Origin: Ulota crispa
Lineage: Eukaryota > Streptophyta > Bryopsida > Orthotrichales > Orthotrichaceae
DNA: 64,000 bases
Assembly (NCBI GenBank): GCA_963920765.1
Contig: OY987245.1
Span: forward strand, 3,736,727 to 3,800,726
Direction of reading: 5' to 3'
Shown: positions 35,489 to 46,556 of the stretch, one piece after another
Layout: every line of letters begins with the position of its first letter
How positions within the stretch are numbered: position 1 is the stretch's first letter
Notes under the pieces: generated by a model
Told to the model about the DNA's origin: nothing
Databases searched by the model: none
What the model saw: the letters and a program-made list of their open reading frames with translations, nothing else
Translations under genes and position numbers: made by a program

Positions 35489-36140
35489 TACACGTACCCA
35501 TTTGCGGGCGGCTCTCGATTCCGCACCCTACATTTGAGGTGTTCACCACACACTCTTGAACCCAAAGTGGAGCAGTGAATAGTACTTGCACAAGCAAATT
35601 TTGTCAAATGTTGGTTGTTAAATTGATTTGGAAGGGTTGGGATTGGAACTATCAAGTATTGTTATTAATAAGAATACATCCAAACAATTTTAAGGTTAAT
35701 TTACAATAGTTTTTAGGGTCCTATGAGCTGTAACTTTCTCCTTTAATGTAAAATATTCTACAATAAACACCATATTCATTAAATTGGGAAAAACACTACA
35801 TTGTAGGATTTCTAAAGGTTTTAGGTGATCACCTAAAACCAAGCTTGCAACGTTTTTTTTGGTACCCAAGCCCTCACATGAGAGGAGGAATTTGCGAGGG
35901 AACAAATCTTAGTGGCTCAAATTGAATCTGATACCTTTGAATTTGGTTTAAGGCAACTTTTTGAGTTTAAGGTGGAGTACAAAATGGTACCTCTGTTTTT
36001 CCCAATTTAACAAATATGGTGTTAATACATTTTCCCACAAAAAATGACTTTCCATGATAGCTTGTTGCAAAGCTAATCCTGAGAATTTTTCCCTAAATTT
36101 TCCAAGACCTTGCGGTACCCTAAACCCTTAAACGCTCAGG
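35489..36140 (+). repeat. Dispersed repeat R330, copy 1, interrupted by a MITE
   Basis: Homologous to 59808-60183 (same strand) and 44015-44380 (opposite strand). Landmarks are CTTGAACCCAAAGTGGAGCA, CTTGCACAAGCA, TAGGGTCCTATGA and ending CCCTTAAACGCTCAGG. The ATTAAATTGGGA MITE at 35766-36023 interrupts it. No terminal inverted repeats or coding frames are seen, so its class is unknown. Confidence 0.75.
35766..36023. repeat. MITE, ATTAAATTGGGA family, with 4-bp site duplication
   Basis: AACACCATATTCATTAAATT at the left and, reverse-complemented, AACACCATATTTGTTAAATT at the right. Both sides carry AATA (35762-35765, 36024-36027), and the R330 copy at 60 kb shows the empty site (CTACAATACTTTT) with a single AATA. 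The interior holds the palindrome TTTTAGGTGATCACCTAAAA. Confidence 0.85.
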
Positions 36141-36319
36141 AAATCAATGGATATGTCTACCTTAGTGCTCAAATTAAAATTTAAAATGCCTATACGGACC
36201 CAAATCGTTGATAGCCGAGATAGCCACTAGGTTTGGTAACGTTCCTGCACCTTAATGGCTCATTTGATCATGGTCCATGGGTGAAAACATTGTCTTTGCT
36301 AAAAGAAACCGCTCATAAC

Positions 36320-36571
36320 GGGATATTCATTAATTTGGGAATAACATGGGTCCCATTTTGTACTCCACCTCAATCCAAAATTGTTTCCTCAAACTATATT
36401 CAAAAGTATCAAATTCAGTTTGGGCCACTAAGATTTTTTCCCTCACAAATTCCTCCTCTCAGGTGAGGACAAATGTACCAAAGGGGCTTGGTTTGGGGGC
36501 GATCACCCCAATCTTCCCAAATTTTCAAAAGTCCCAAAATGAACGTTTTGTCCCAAATTAATGAATATCTC
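36320..36571. repeat. MITE, ATTAAATTGGGA family, inverted copy
   Basis: GGGATATTCATTAATTTGGG at the left pairs with CCCAAATTAATGAATATCTC at the right. Compared with 35766 the interior is in the opposite orientation (GTACTCCACC near the left end, GGGGCGATCACCCC near the right). Confidence 0.8.
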
Positions 36572-37540
36572 GTTTCATCTGTCAGCACGCATAATCAAAA
36601 TGATCTATAACGGCCTAGTTGAATTTTCAATGGTCGCAGTGGTTAGAGATTCTTCAGCAGTGGCCCCACGCTGGCAGGCTCGCTGCATCACATGAAGTGT
36701 TCAAAGGACGTACAAGATGAAGATGCTGCTCGAGCTGAATCATGAGCTCGGGTAGCAGCCTGTCCCTCATCCTAACGTGTGGCAGCTGCCAATGCCCGTG
36801 ATTGTGCTACAGCAGACAGTTATTAGTCGTTAATGATTGTAATCCAAACCCAGACAGAACGTTGAATCGTTGAGGGGGGAGGCACTTAATTGAATCTGTA
36901 GTCCAATCCAGTGACATTCGCTTGTGAAGTGTCAATCTTTGGTCAGTTGCTTCTCATCAAACCATGTTCGAAAGTGCCAATCTCGGTGCCAATCAACAGA
37001 AAGCTGGTGTTGTAACCAATCCAGTCAGTTTTCGAGAGTACTATCACACATGGGCAACTAATTCAGTCTTGCATCCTAGATTTAGGGGCATAGAAAGCTT
37101 CAGGCGAGGACATCATATTAGTGATCCCCTGAGTTTACTAACAGCAAAAGCTCAAAGGCAGGCTTTCCTCCACATGATCATATGGAAACAAGAAAATAAA
37201 TATGCTCTCGTCACTGTTTGCTGGAAATCTAAAGAAAAGGAGAACCTTTTTTGACCTGGAAGTGATACCCTGTTGCAGAACGTGTAAAAATGGATGGACC
37301 GAGTCAATGAACCCTAGTATTCTGCAAACACACATGAAAAGTCTTGTGAGAAACAAAAGATTCTTCTTCTGAATTGGATTGATAGACTTTGGAACTGCCA
37401 TTATTAATTGAATATGGAGTCCTTTATACTCAGAGTCTCAAACATGCCTGAAGGCATCTGCACCCTTGCTTGGGTTTCAGTTCGTGCCCGGCTGCCGGTT
37501 ATGCAAGAGAGGGAGAGCGTTGACATGCAATATTGTTGAG
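36572..37540. other. Unique-looking moderate-GC spacer
   Basis: No repeat ends and no recognisable protein. A plus frame at 36964-37254 is open for 96 codons but has no motif. Possible exon or untranslated transcript. Confidence 0.3.
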
Positions 37541-37796
37541 AACACCATATTAGGTAAATTGGGAAAAAGATTACTTTTTGGGATTTTTAAAGGTTTTAGG
37601 TGATCACCTAAAATCAAGCTGAGCCTTTTTTTTGGTACACGTGTCCTCACTTGAGAGGAGGAGTTTGCGAGGGGAATTTTTTTAGTGGCTCAGACTAAAT
37701 CTGATACCTTTGAATTTAGTTTAAGGTGACTTTTTGGATTTAAGGTGGAGTACAAAATGGTACCTCCCTTTTTCCCAATTTACCTAATATGGTGTT
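37541..37796. repeat. MITE, ATTAAATTGGGA family, near-intact copy
   Basis: AACACCATATTAGGTAAATT at the left and its inverse at the right pair over more than 30 bp. Flanks are TGAG and TCAG, a one-mismatch 4-bp duplication. The interior matches 35766-36023 in the same orientation. Confidence 0.85.
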
Positions 37797-38523
37797 TCAG
37801 GTCTCCTGAGTGGCTTCTCATGCTGCTTAGGGCGGACTTCCTTGTGAGGCTGCTTTCTTTAAATTCCAGAAATAACGAGTGGATCAAGACATGCATGAAG
37901 GTGTTGCATGTTGGCATGAGAGAAGTGGACAAATAATGGTTGGCATCATTTAATGTCAAAGCTCGAAGTGTTGACTGTCGATTTGTCCAAACTTTAATTT
38001 TAAAGCTGACTTATTGTTGAAGGTCACCACAATCATGTGACTTGGTATTAGAAATATTGTAATTAGAAGTTTTATTATTGAGAGGCTTGAGGAGTTGTGG
38101 CATACCAATAGGGACCAATAGGAAAGTCTAGTCAATAGGTTTTCAATAGTGTATTATGCATTCAATATAGATAAAAAATTTACTCATGGAAAAATGATAA
38201 AGATCTGAGAATTACACTTTTTTTTTGTTTTTAATATATTTCAAATTCTTTGACAACAAAGTAATCTTACTCCACTTGTTTCTTAAATAAGTCACATGGA
38301 AGTCGAAAGCAGAACTTTTTTTTGGCAATGTGGAAATGCAACTTTGGTAAATGCCTCTCATTTGTTGCTTGAATATAGAGGTTTGTCCTAACTATGGATG
38401 AATGAATTGCCTCTACGAATGAAACAACTTTATTGATAAATTTGAGAGGAAGGCCTAATGACTTACAACGAAGATTTTTTTTCATTAATCTAAGCAGTGC
38501 AGAAAGCAATCTTTGCTAGTGTA
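37797..38523. other. Intergenic DNA
   Basis: No gene or element recognised. AT content rises towards the right. Confidence 0.4.
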
Positions 38524-38837
38524 AGGTAGGAGCACCCATAAGCGTGGGTTTAAGGGTTTTGAACATGATGACTATTTGTAAACGTTTAGCAAATTATAGG
38601 ATCTTATTAGCAACAGAAAAATAATGAGTTTGCATTTTCAAATTTATTATTTGGATACTATGAGAATAAGTTGTGAATTTTTAAAGAGCAAACTGCCATT
38701 GTACCCATAACCACTATTAAGATTTCATGTTCACATGTTGTATATCCTTGTCATTACATTTATCTACTTCCACAAATTTTCCAAGATTTCAGAGGGCACG
38801 CTTCCGGAGACCCTCACGAGGATGGGTGCTCCTACCT
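38524..38837. repeat. TA-flanked MITE, AGGTAG-TIR family, copy 2
   Basis: AGGTAGGAGCACCCAT at the left and ATGGGTGCTCCTACCT at the right are perfect 16-bp inverted repeats with TA on both sides (38522-38523, 38838-38839). The interior is AT-rich and non-coding. Confidence 0.85.
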
Positions 38838-39015
38838 TAGAGGAGTTATTTGAATTCATGAACCTGTATGCAATACACAAGATATGGACCAAGACTCATA
38901 TATTTGTTAAAAATAGTCCACATTCATCTTAAAAGTGAAGTTGTCTGACGTTGTGGAGCAATTCAACAACTTCATCTGCTAAAAAGGAAGAATACATTAT
39001 TAAATATTCTCTTAG

Positions 39016-39198
39016 ACAAGATTTGTATCACTTCTGAGCAAAAAAAATAGCCCTAAAGAGATTTTCTTCTTGCAATGCTGGGAGATAGAGCTTGATATGG
39101 CATGCAAGATCATTGAAAGAGCTGGGAGGACTTTGAATCCACCTGTAAAACCGTATGCCCTGAGTGAAGGGCAGGGTTTATACATCTATGCCAAGTAA
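39016..39198 (+). pseudogene. Exon-like protein fragment, unrecognised
   Basis: A 60-codon open frame without a start methionine reads through KKNSPKEIFFLQCW, then LDMACKIIERAGRTLNPPVK and SEGQGLYIYAK. It ends at CCAA|GTAAGTAAT, an excellent donor overlapping the TAA. The acidic/hydrophobic alternation and NPPVKPYAL stretch look like a real folded protein, not translated noise. I found no plausible continuation on either side and do not recognise the family. Probably a single exon remaining from a decayed or captured gene. Confidence 0.35.
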
Positions 39199-40521
39199 GT
39201 AATCTTCATTAAAAAACAAAAGCTTCAAATGTTAAAATTACAAATATTGTAACATTGAAAAAAAAATTCACATGTATTGTGACATATGTTTTTTGAACTA
39301 CTTTTTATCAACCCTGTCCATTATTTGCCCATCCATCGGACAACAATTTGACAAAAACCTTATCATATACTGAAACCCAAGCAATCTGTATATGCTGAAA
39401 TACATGGGGAAACATAGACACGCGAAGATAATCCAACGAAATTAACTAGGAGGTGCTAAGTACAAGGTTGGCTTTACATTGTTTCATTGTTGAAAATTGA
39501 ACAAGATTTCTAATGTTATGATCAGATGGAATCCTTTCAAAAGTTGCATGAATCTCAAGTGTTTATAATTTCTAGTAATATAAAAACAACGGAAAACCAA
39601 GCTTGGATTGGGTGAAAGAGGATCGAAATGCTCAGATTATGATAGCAAAAAATCAGAAGTTATACGAGTTTCCTGTGGAGGAATTCCAGATACTAATATT
39701 GCAATAACCATTTACAAAAATAAACTGCAATAATAATGTCGATAAAACGTTCAAAGGCAATTTTTTCCTAGGAGAGAAAACAGAGCCCGATGCACTGGTT
39801 GCTAGTAAACCATAAATTTTGACATTGTTCTAGGTTTACGGCAGCAACTTGTTAGATTACCTTCTGATAGAATAAAGAAGTGTAAACAGAAAAATCACAA
39901 GTAAAATAAGTGACTTGAGTTTCATTCCAAGAGCTCGATTCATAATCTACGCTCAAGTATAATCACAATTCAGACCTGAGAACAATCAACAATGCAAATC
40001 GGAACATCTCCAAAAACCCGACCATCGCACCTGGTGCGAGCACTTAAAGAATCACCTGGAAAAGCAGATGCCGCCATATTTCTTCAGACGTCAAGCTCGG
40101 ACATTGAATAAAGAAATTCAGAAGTTGAATTGCCCAGAATGATATCTTTCAGCTCCTGTTCCTTAATAATTACCAATAAATTCGCATTCGAATGAAATCC
40201 AAACAAATCAATTCAGTTCTCGGGGCACATGGAAAACCACATCAAAGACGTAAAATATAGAGCAGCAGGCAATACAACCTAATACACGCACACAAGCATT
40301 ATGACAGTTAAGACAATCAGAAAAGAGATGCTAATAGTCACCCATTTGTGGAAAAATATTTAGGTAAATTTTCCCTAGCACAGTAGAAAGGCTCCAACGC
40401 CTTAAGCTAGCACTCTCATACTGCTTTTCCGATTACAAGTTCAGTATCCATTGCTAATTGACACAGGGTAGAAACCCTAATCTGCCATATCGTCAATTCC
40501 GGAGCGGCAGCTCTTCTCCCT
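39199..40521. other. Spacer and RPL38 3' flank
   Basis: The right part (about 40300-40521) is presumably the 3' UTR of the minus-strand RPL38 gene. The rest shows no gene or repeat end. Confidence 0.4.
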
Positions 40522-40731
40522 TTACAAGTCGTGGACGGCGAGGCCGGGGGGCAGGGACTGCTTCAGCTTATCGGCCTTGTCAGTGTCGAAGACGGACAAG
40601 GTGTAGAGGTACTTGGAGCACCTGACTTTGAACTTGACCACGTCCTTGGAGCGCTTGATCTTAACACTCCGGGCGTCCTTGCGCCGGGCGGTGAGTAGGA
40701 AGTCCTTGATCTCACTGATCTGCTTCGGCAT
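40522..40731 (-). CDS. RPL38: 60S ribosomal protein L38 (eL38)
   Basis: A 69-residue, intron-free CDS starting [20 protein letters not shown] and ending [11 protein letters not shown], the full eukaryotic eL38 length and core ([20 protein letters not shown]). It is a small RNA-binding protein of the large cytosolic ribosomal subunit. The frame is open for 30 codons further upstream, but eL38 begins at the internal Met at 40731, which is in good context (GCCACCATG), so I chose that. An AAACCCTAA telo-box and a pyrimidine run (CTCTCTTTCGCTGCTG) lie about 100 bp upstream, as in plant ribosomal protein genes. A MITE begins 243 bp upstream of the ATG. Many plant RPL38 genes have introns, so an uninterrupted frame could reflect lineage-specific loss or a retrocopy. 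The promoter elements argue for a functional gene. Confidence 0.95.
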   Translation of the reverse strand: MPKQISEIKDFLLTARRKDARSVKIKRSKDVVKFKVRCSKYLYTLSVFDTDKADKLKQSLPPGLAVHDL

Positions 40732-40836
40732 GGTGGCAGGCGGAGCAACTTCACGACCTCGGGGAGAGGCGGGACGAAGCGATGGTGAGAGCCAGCGAAC
40801 CAACGACGACGATAAATTCACAGCAGCGAAAGAGAG

Positions 40837-40845
40837 TTAGGGTTT
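40837..40845 (-). promoter_or_regulatory. Telo-box and TOP-like leader of RPL38
   Basis: AAACCCTAA reads on the minus strand here, immediately followed by CTCTCTTTCGCTGCTG (40821-40836). Telo-boxes and 5' oligopyrimidine starts are common in plant ribosomal protein genes and link them to growth control. Transcription probably begins in the pyrimidine run, giving a leader of about 100 nt. Confidence 0.6.
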
Positions 40846-40973
40846 GGCTCTCCCGTACCCTTAACCCCCCACCCCCAACGGACCCTGTTCCCACCTCTAC
40901 GCTCTCGTAACCAGTTCTCCTCGTTCCCATTCGGGGTCCCCCAGTCTCTCCCTTGAACAAATTGAACATAATA

Positions 40974-41326
40974 AGGTAGGAGGCTCAAAAAGCGACCCGG
41001 TTCTAAAAGCGACCCGGTTCTAAAAGCGACCCGGTTCTAAAAGCGACCCGGTTCTAGAAGCGACCTTTAAAACACAGGTATATTTTGTTTTTTTCAATGT
41101 ATTTAGGATGTACATTCTAGGAGGGGCTGCTTTTAATGACCACTAGGTTTCAACTTGAAAAATTTGTAGCTAATTCCACAAAGGTTCAAAAAATATGAAA
41201 CGACTTGGGTTAAATGCCAATTCCATTGTTCTTCCTACCAAAATTTACTAAAAACTATTTCAAGGAGTTTAACTTCTTCCCAAATGCAATCAGCTTTTAA
41301 AGTGACGCTTTTTGAGCCTCCTACCT
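40974..41326. repeat. TA-flanked MITE, AGGTAG-TIR family, copy 3 (RPL38 promoter)
   Basis: AGGTAGGAGGCTCAAAAAGC at the left and GCTTTTTGAGCCTCCTACCT at the right are perfect 20-bp inverted repeats. TA precedes the left end; the right has TG, a probable decay of TA. It sits 243 bp upstream of the RPL38 start. A 17-bp tandem array occupies its left subterminal part. Confidence 0.85.
40988..41064. repeat. 17-bp tandem array in MITE
   Basis: Four and a half head-to-tail copies of AAAGCGACCCGGTTCTA with almost no variation. The unit includes the TIR-internal AAAAGCGAC, so the array grew from the element's own end. The matching position at the right end has only one degenerate copy (AAAGTGACGC). 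Confidence 0.85.
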
Positions 41327-43442
41327 TGCAGTACAATTTGTGTAAGTGTGATCAACATTTTTTATTTTGGGTTTGCATTTGATTTCTGAAGTGTAAATGG
41401 AAGTAAAGTGCATAACAGCTTTGAAACATAGTGTGAATACATGGTCGATTGTCTTGTGAATAGACATTAGGCTATGGATGGATAGTTAGTTATGAGGTTA
41501 GGAAGTTATATATAGGAATGGGGAGAGTCTGACCATAGAAGACTATTGACATTCTTATTTTACTTGGAGCAGAATTTAGATCTGACTTCCCTTGCAGTTT
41601 CTTTGTTTTTTTTGTATTTAGTTTTATGTTAATAATATGTGTGCGCCCAATCATGTAGATTGAGGAAGGCAATATTCTATGTTTGATTGCAATCCCGGCT
41701 TGCCGATAGCAAGACCAATGTGTTTAATCTTTACTTTGTGAATGTGATTGTTGTAACTGATTTGATTTGTGGTAGAGGCATTGGCCGATTTGACTCAGTG
41801 AGTGAGTGTGCAGATTATAGACAACAAGTGTTGATTGAGGAACCTGCAAGAGGTAACAAAGGCTATAATCTATCTATATACTTGTTCATAGAAGCAGAGA
41901 CTATAGTCAGTGAGAGTATCTTAGGGATTGAGAGCTTAAGGCAATAGTTGACTAGTTAATTCATGAATGAATGCCTTGCAAGTGGCAAGATGCGATACTG
42001 AACTAATGTAAACCAAAGGCAGTAGATAGAGAGAGAGAATTAACTTGAGAGAAGTTGCTCCAAATCATTGTCAAGATCATTAGCAATTATCATGCGAGTA
42101 TTTCAAAGAGAAAATGCTTAAGGCAATTGGCTAAAATTGTAATTGCAAACTCAATGCACAAATTCATTTAAAGAAGTGAGATGCTTCTGAGAGTAATAGT
42201 TTGGATAATATTAGAGTGGTTGTTGATTATAATTGAAGCTTGTGAGGATATAGCCTAGGTTGTTAAATCAAAGAGAAAGGCTATAATCTGATTGTGATGA
42301 TGGAGATGAATTAATGTGATGCTTGAATAAAAGAAAGAAGATGGCCATGATCTGAAAGTGATTCTTTGAGTGTGCTTTTTATGATTTAATATTGGAACAA
42401 AGGAGAATAGCTATAGCCTTGAGCATGAAGCATGAGCAGGAGATTATGGCTAAGTACCAATTCTTATAAATTACAATACACTGCGAGTAAAGCAGATGGC
42501 AATAGAATAGATTATTATTATCCTTGTAGTGATTACAAGATAGTTTCTGTGATGGAAACTAAGGCAATAGGACATAGATTCAATGATCTGAGATAGAATT
42601 GAACTAGCTATTGACCAATTGCAATGTCTATTGACTGAGATAGGCATAGGATGGAGATATTCTATAGAATCAGTATGATTGAATAGCTTATACTATGTGT
42701 AATAGAAACCAAAGGCTATAAACAAGTAAAGAGAAGAATATTGAATTGATTATCTCTTCACCTAAATCCCTTCTAGGTAGGCCATAGACGTGCCAATACA
42801 AATTGTGGTTTAGTATGGAAAATAATCAAATTGACTATATGTGGTCACTCCATGATGCAAATTAAATTATTGACGTATGGTTACTAAAAGACAATACATT
42901 GCCAAACCATAGCCTTGTCAGAAGGATAAGACATTAAACAAATGACAATTGCCTCGGACTATTTGGTTACTGATCATGGCAATTGCCAAAGATAATTGCC
43001 TGTGTTTGTTTGATGAATGTTAATTCCCATAATCCTATTTTCAATTCTTGATAGTATTACAACATTTGCATAGGATTGCATATATATTTTATGGACTAAT
43101 TATGAGATATTGAAACTCACATATGGAAGATATGCACAAAACTATTTATCCTAATTTCTAAATTGATAAACCTTTGTCATAACCTTATCCATACACTTCC
43201 TAAATTAAGTGTTATTTACCTTATATATGACCTTAGTTACAAACTTTAGCTATTTCAGACTTTCCTTGAATGAATTTGGTGTTAGCTTGTCCTTGTGTTT
43301 TGCAAAGCTAGTCATCAAATTATTACTATAGTAAAGTAGAAATACCATAAACAGTTAAAATAAGCCACTTTAGCCTAATAAGATATGAGGAATTTATTGA
43401 GAAATTGAGCTCAATCTATGCAAAAACAAGGATAAGGAAGAA

Positions 43443-43445
<3 letters not shown>
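41327..43445. other. Repetitive-word region, no assignable gene
   Basis: Words of the type AAGGCAATAG and AAGGCTATAATC recur at least ten times between 41.86 and 42.72 kb at irregular spacing. A plus frame at 41687-41947 has no recognisable domain. The region ends in the 36-A tract at 43446. A retroposed transcript or degenerate satellite are both possible. Confidence 0.3.

Positions 43446-43481
<36 letters not shown>
43446..43481. repeat. Poly(A) tract of 36 bases
   Basis: An uninterrupted run of 36 A. It could be the tail of a retroposed RNA ending here on the plus strand. I could not find flanking direct repeats. Confidence 0.9.
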
Positions 43482-43484
<3 letters not shown>

Positions 43485-43577
43485 AAGAATGAATATTTTA
43501 TGCAATATAAATGTGGATTCTTCATTAGGACCCTATTCTCATTTCACAGGTGTACCTTATTAGGTTATTTCTAGAAT
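43482..43577. other. Short AT-rich spacer
   Basis: Nothing recognised. Confidence 0.4.
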
Positions 43578-43827
43578 GGGGAATGCTATTTCATGAGCCG
43601 TGAGCTGTGAGCCGTGAGCAAATATTTTTTGTTAAATTAATAAACTCCACCTATAAATGTGTACATATGGTCATATTATTGTGCATTTTAAACTACTATT
43701 TCTTGAAAAACTTACTATATTTCAAGTAATTCCATTGATTTAGAATTCAAACTCCATCCTTGCTCATAGAGTCTTGAATCCCCGCTCATGGTTCACCATT
43801 TTATGCTCACCAAATAGTGTTGTCCCC
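43578..43827. repeat. MITE, GGGGATGCTATTTTGTGAGC family, copy 2
   Basis: GGGGAATGCTATTTCATGAG at the left and CACCAAATAGTGTTGTCCCC at the right. It shares CCCCGCTCA, GGTTCAC and central AAACTACTATTT-type words with 26586-26846. The GAGCCGTGAGC word is tandemly repeated at its left end. Confidence 0.7.
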
Positions 43828-44014
43828 TCTAGAACCTTGTTCCGAAAGAGGTGTGAACCAATCAAATGCAAGAAAATAGCATCTTTTCAAAATCTTTTAT
43901 AATCCTCTTCAAAACCAGCTATTGTTGGTTTCAAAACAATCTACTTCTCCAAGTAGAGGGAGGGTAACTATTTATGGTATCCCTACCTTAAACTTAAGAA
44001 AGACAGACCACACC

Positions 44015-44380
44015 TAAGCGTTTAATGGTTTGCAATATCTCAAGGTTTCTGAAAATTCAAGAAAAAAATCAATAGGGTTAGCCTTTGAACAAGCTGTCTT
44101 GAAACATAATTTTTGTGAAAAAAAGTACTGCAAATTATTTCATATAAAATGGCAAAGTTGCAGCTTATAGGGCCCCTATTAGCAACACTAGACTACCCTT
44201 GAAACTGTTTGGATGTGTGTGTATACATGTACTTGATGGTCCCAATCCCAACCCTCTCAAAGTAACTTAACACTTGACATGTGGCAGAATTTGCTTGTAC
44301 AAAAGGCATTCATTGCTCCACTTTGGGTTCAACAATAGGTGGAGAAACCCCAAAAAGTAGGGATTGGAATCGGGAGACAC
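44015..44380 (-). repeat. Dispersed repeat R330, copy 2 (reverse orientation)
   Basis: The reverse complement matches 35489-36140 and 59808-60183: TTGTTGAACCCAAAGTGGAG near the right edge and CATTAAACGCTTAGG at the left. It is uninterrupted. No frame is conserved between copies. Confidence 0.7.
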
Positions 44381-46262
44381 TTGGAGAACAAACCCTCTAC
44401 CTTATATGGCTGAGATTGGGTGATCCATATTGGTTCAACTACTAAACATTAAGCATGACTTTTTTTTGTCCTCCAACTTCAAAAAAAACATTTTGCATGA
44501 CAAGAAAAATCCGTTTTTCATCTGGTTTATTATAAAAGTGATCATAAACACATGGTCCATTGTGGAAGGTAAAAAACAACCTCGCCAAATGTACTAATAT
44601 TCTTTTGATAACTCAAATTGTGAGAAAATTCATAGTCACGGTGTTAGATCCCAAGTTATTGTTATTGCAATTTTCATGAGGTCAGCATGCATTCTTGACT
44701 TTTGCCACTTTTAGAAACAATACTACACACGGACACTTGTCAAAACATTGTAGAAGCTACACTGTGAGGCATGTCGCAGTTACTAGCCCTACGCTTAAAG
44801 ATCAAGGAGTTTATTAATTTACACAATGTAGACGTATTGTGAATAACCTTGGGGTAACATTGGGACTATCGTCTGATATTTGTCAAGAGAAGTTATTAGT
44901 TTAAACTTTGTTATTTTAGAAAAAGTTTTACCATATTATGAGTTACAAAGCTCAATACATTTGTAAGCTATATTTGGTTACTCCTCTAGCACTTTTTGCA
45001 TAGACTTATCCACAATTTTCTTGTCAATATTCGTGCAAAAGAACCTATGCTTGTACTTTTTTACACCTAGGTTAGGTTAGTGCAAATTTTTTTGTGGCAT
45101 TTTTGAGATAATTATTGTTCTCTTTTGCAAAAACATCTTCAAAAAATTAGATTTTCTTTGAAGTTTGAAGACCTCTATTGGTTCTTGACCTGAGGGCTTT
45201 TGGGTTGCCGAAATGATCATCATCAAATTTCACATTGGCTGCCAAAGGTCTTACAGCGATTCCACAAGGTTAATTGTGAATAATCAATTGAACTGCAAAA
45301 AGTCGTCTCAAGAAATTTTCTCAAAATCACCATTCATAAGCGTGAATTTAAAATTATTGAGCTTTGGTGGCTGCAATTAATGGTCATTAAGTTAATAATG
45401 TATGTCAATCCAATTGGCATTCATTACACTTATGTTAGTTTGCAAAATAAGGTTGTTTGGATGTAAATGGTATTAGTAAATATTGCAATTTTGTGGGTTA
45501 TTTTAGCCAGGACTATAGTTGGTTTTTTTTAAATATTGGCATAGCTATAAGTTTTAATTCTATATTACTCAAGTAAACAAAGCGCACAGCCCACTTGTAA
45601 AATCAAGCATAAGCTTTGCTCTCATGAGAAGAGAGGTGAGAATTTGTACGTGGTTGGAGAACAAATGACCAATCACATAATTTCAAATGATTTTAGTAAT
45701 ATAATTTCCATGATGAAAGAATCAAAATTGGTTGGAGCATACCCAATATCTATGCTTGGTTAGAAATGATGCAGTAACCAACTTCTTGTTTGTTTCAAAT
45801 TGTCTTTTTGAAATTCTTTTTAAATCAAACATACAAAAAAGTTGTTGGTATAGGTTTAATTTCACCACAATTGGTTGGTTCTACATATTCTTATCCTCAC
45901 AATTCCCTTTCAACATCTAAATATTCTAAACACTATAATCTAATAAGAATAAAATAAATCCTAGAGTTATAACCCATTCATCATGTCATAAACTGCATTG
46001 AATTAAGATTTCAATCAGACCTTGTGATGCATATACTCAATGAAAGTTTGAAATCCGGACACGATGAGTTTTGTAAATCCACCTTTGATATGGCTGTAGC
46101 CTTATGAATTACAAAGTTATCGACTATTTAGAGTAGGGGTAGTCACACTTTCTCCAAGAATGAAATTTCTTTGAAGAATGAAAGTTGGGAAGTAGAATTC
46201 AAAGTCAATAGGATCACTTCTCAATGAAAAGGGTGTAACTCTTATTTTGTTGGAGGTGTAGA
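44381..46262. other. AT-rich intergenic DNA
   Basis: No gene or element boundary recognised. Near 46.14-46.26 kb the wording resembles, in reverse, the direct repeats at 8.1-8.6 kb. Confidence 0.4.
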
Positions 46263-46279
46263 ATGGAGAATGAGTTTAT

Positions 46280-46531
46280 TTGGAATATAGTGATGCAATA
46301 AGAAAGCAAGCTGCAATCACACACTCAATCAAGGTCTCCAACTATAAGGAGAGTGAAAACAACAATGAGATGAAAAGAAATTACGCATCAATAAAAACTA
46401 CCAATAAAAATTTGAAGGTGAAGAAAAAACCTTCACAATCTTCAAAGGATGAAGATTTTGTAAATGAAAAAGAGGGTGCTACAGTGCCACCTTATCATTC
46501 TTTGCAAATTGAGAATGAGGGTGACGCTTGA
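46280..46531 (+). CDS. Lys/Asn/Glu-rich hypothetical ORF (83 aa)
   Basis: An open frame whose composition is strongly hydrophilic (runs such as NYKESENNNEMKRNY and NLKVKKKPSQSSKDEDFVNE) and unlike the Phe/Leu/Ile-rich products of random AT-rich DNA elsewhere in the window. No domain is recognised and the sequence would be disordered. It ends 25 bp before an AGGTAG-family MITE and about 960 bp upstream of the PCNA start. It may be an exon of an older gene or transposon protein. Expression is unsupported. Confidence 0.3.
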   Translation: MEYSDAIRKQAAITHSIKVSNYKESENNNEMKRNYASIKTTNKNLKVKKKPSQSSKDEDFVNEKEGATVPPYHSLQIENEGDA

Positions 46532-46556
46532 GGTAACGAAGGTGTGACTGACCCTA

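Noticed and set aside
40522..40821. N-terminally extended 99-residue RPL38
   Set aside because: eL38 proteins begin at MPKQ. The 30 extra codons coincide with the leader and an internal ATG has good context.
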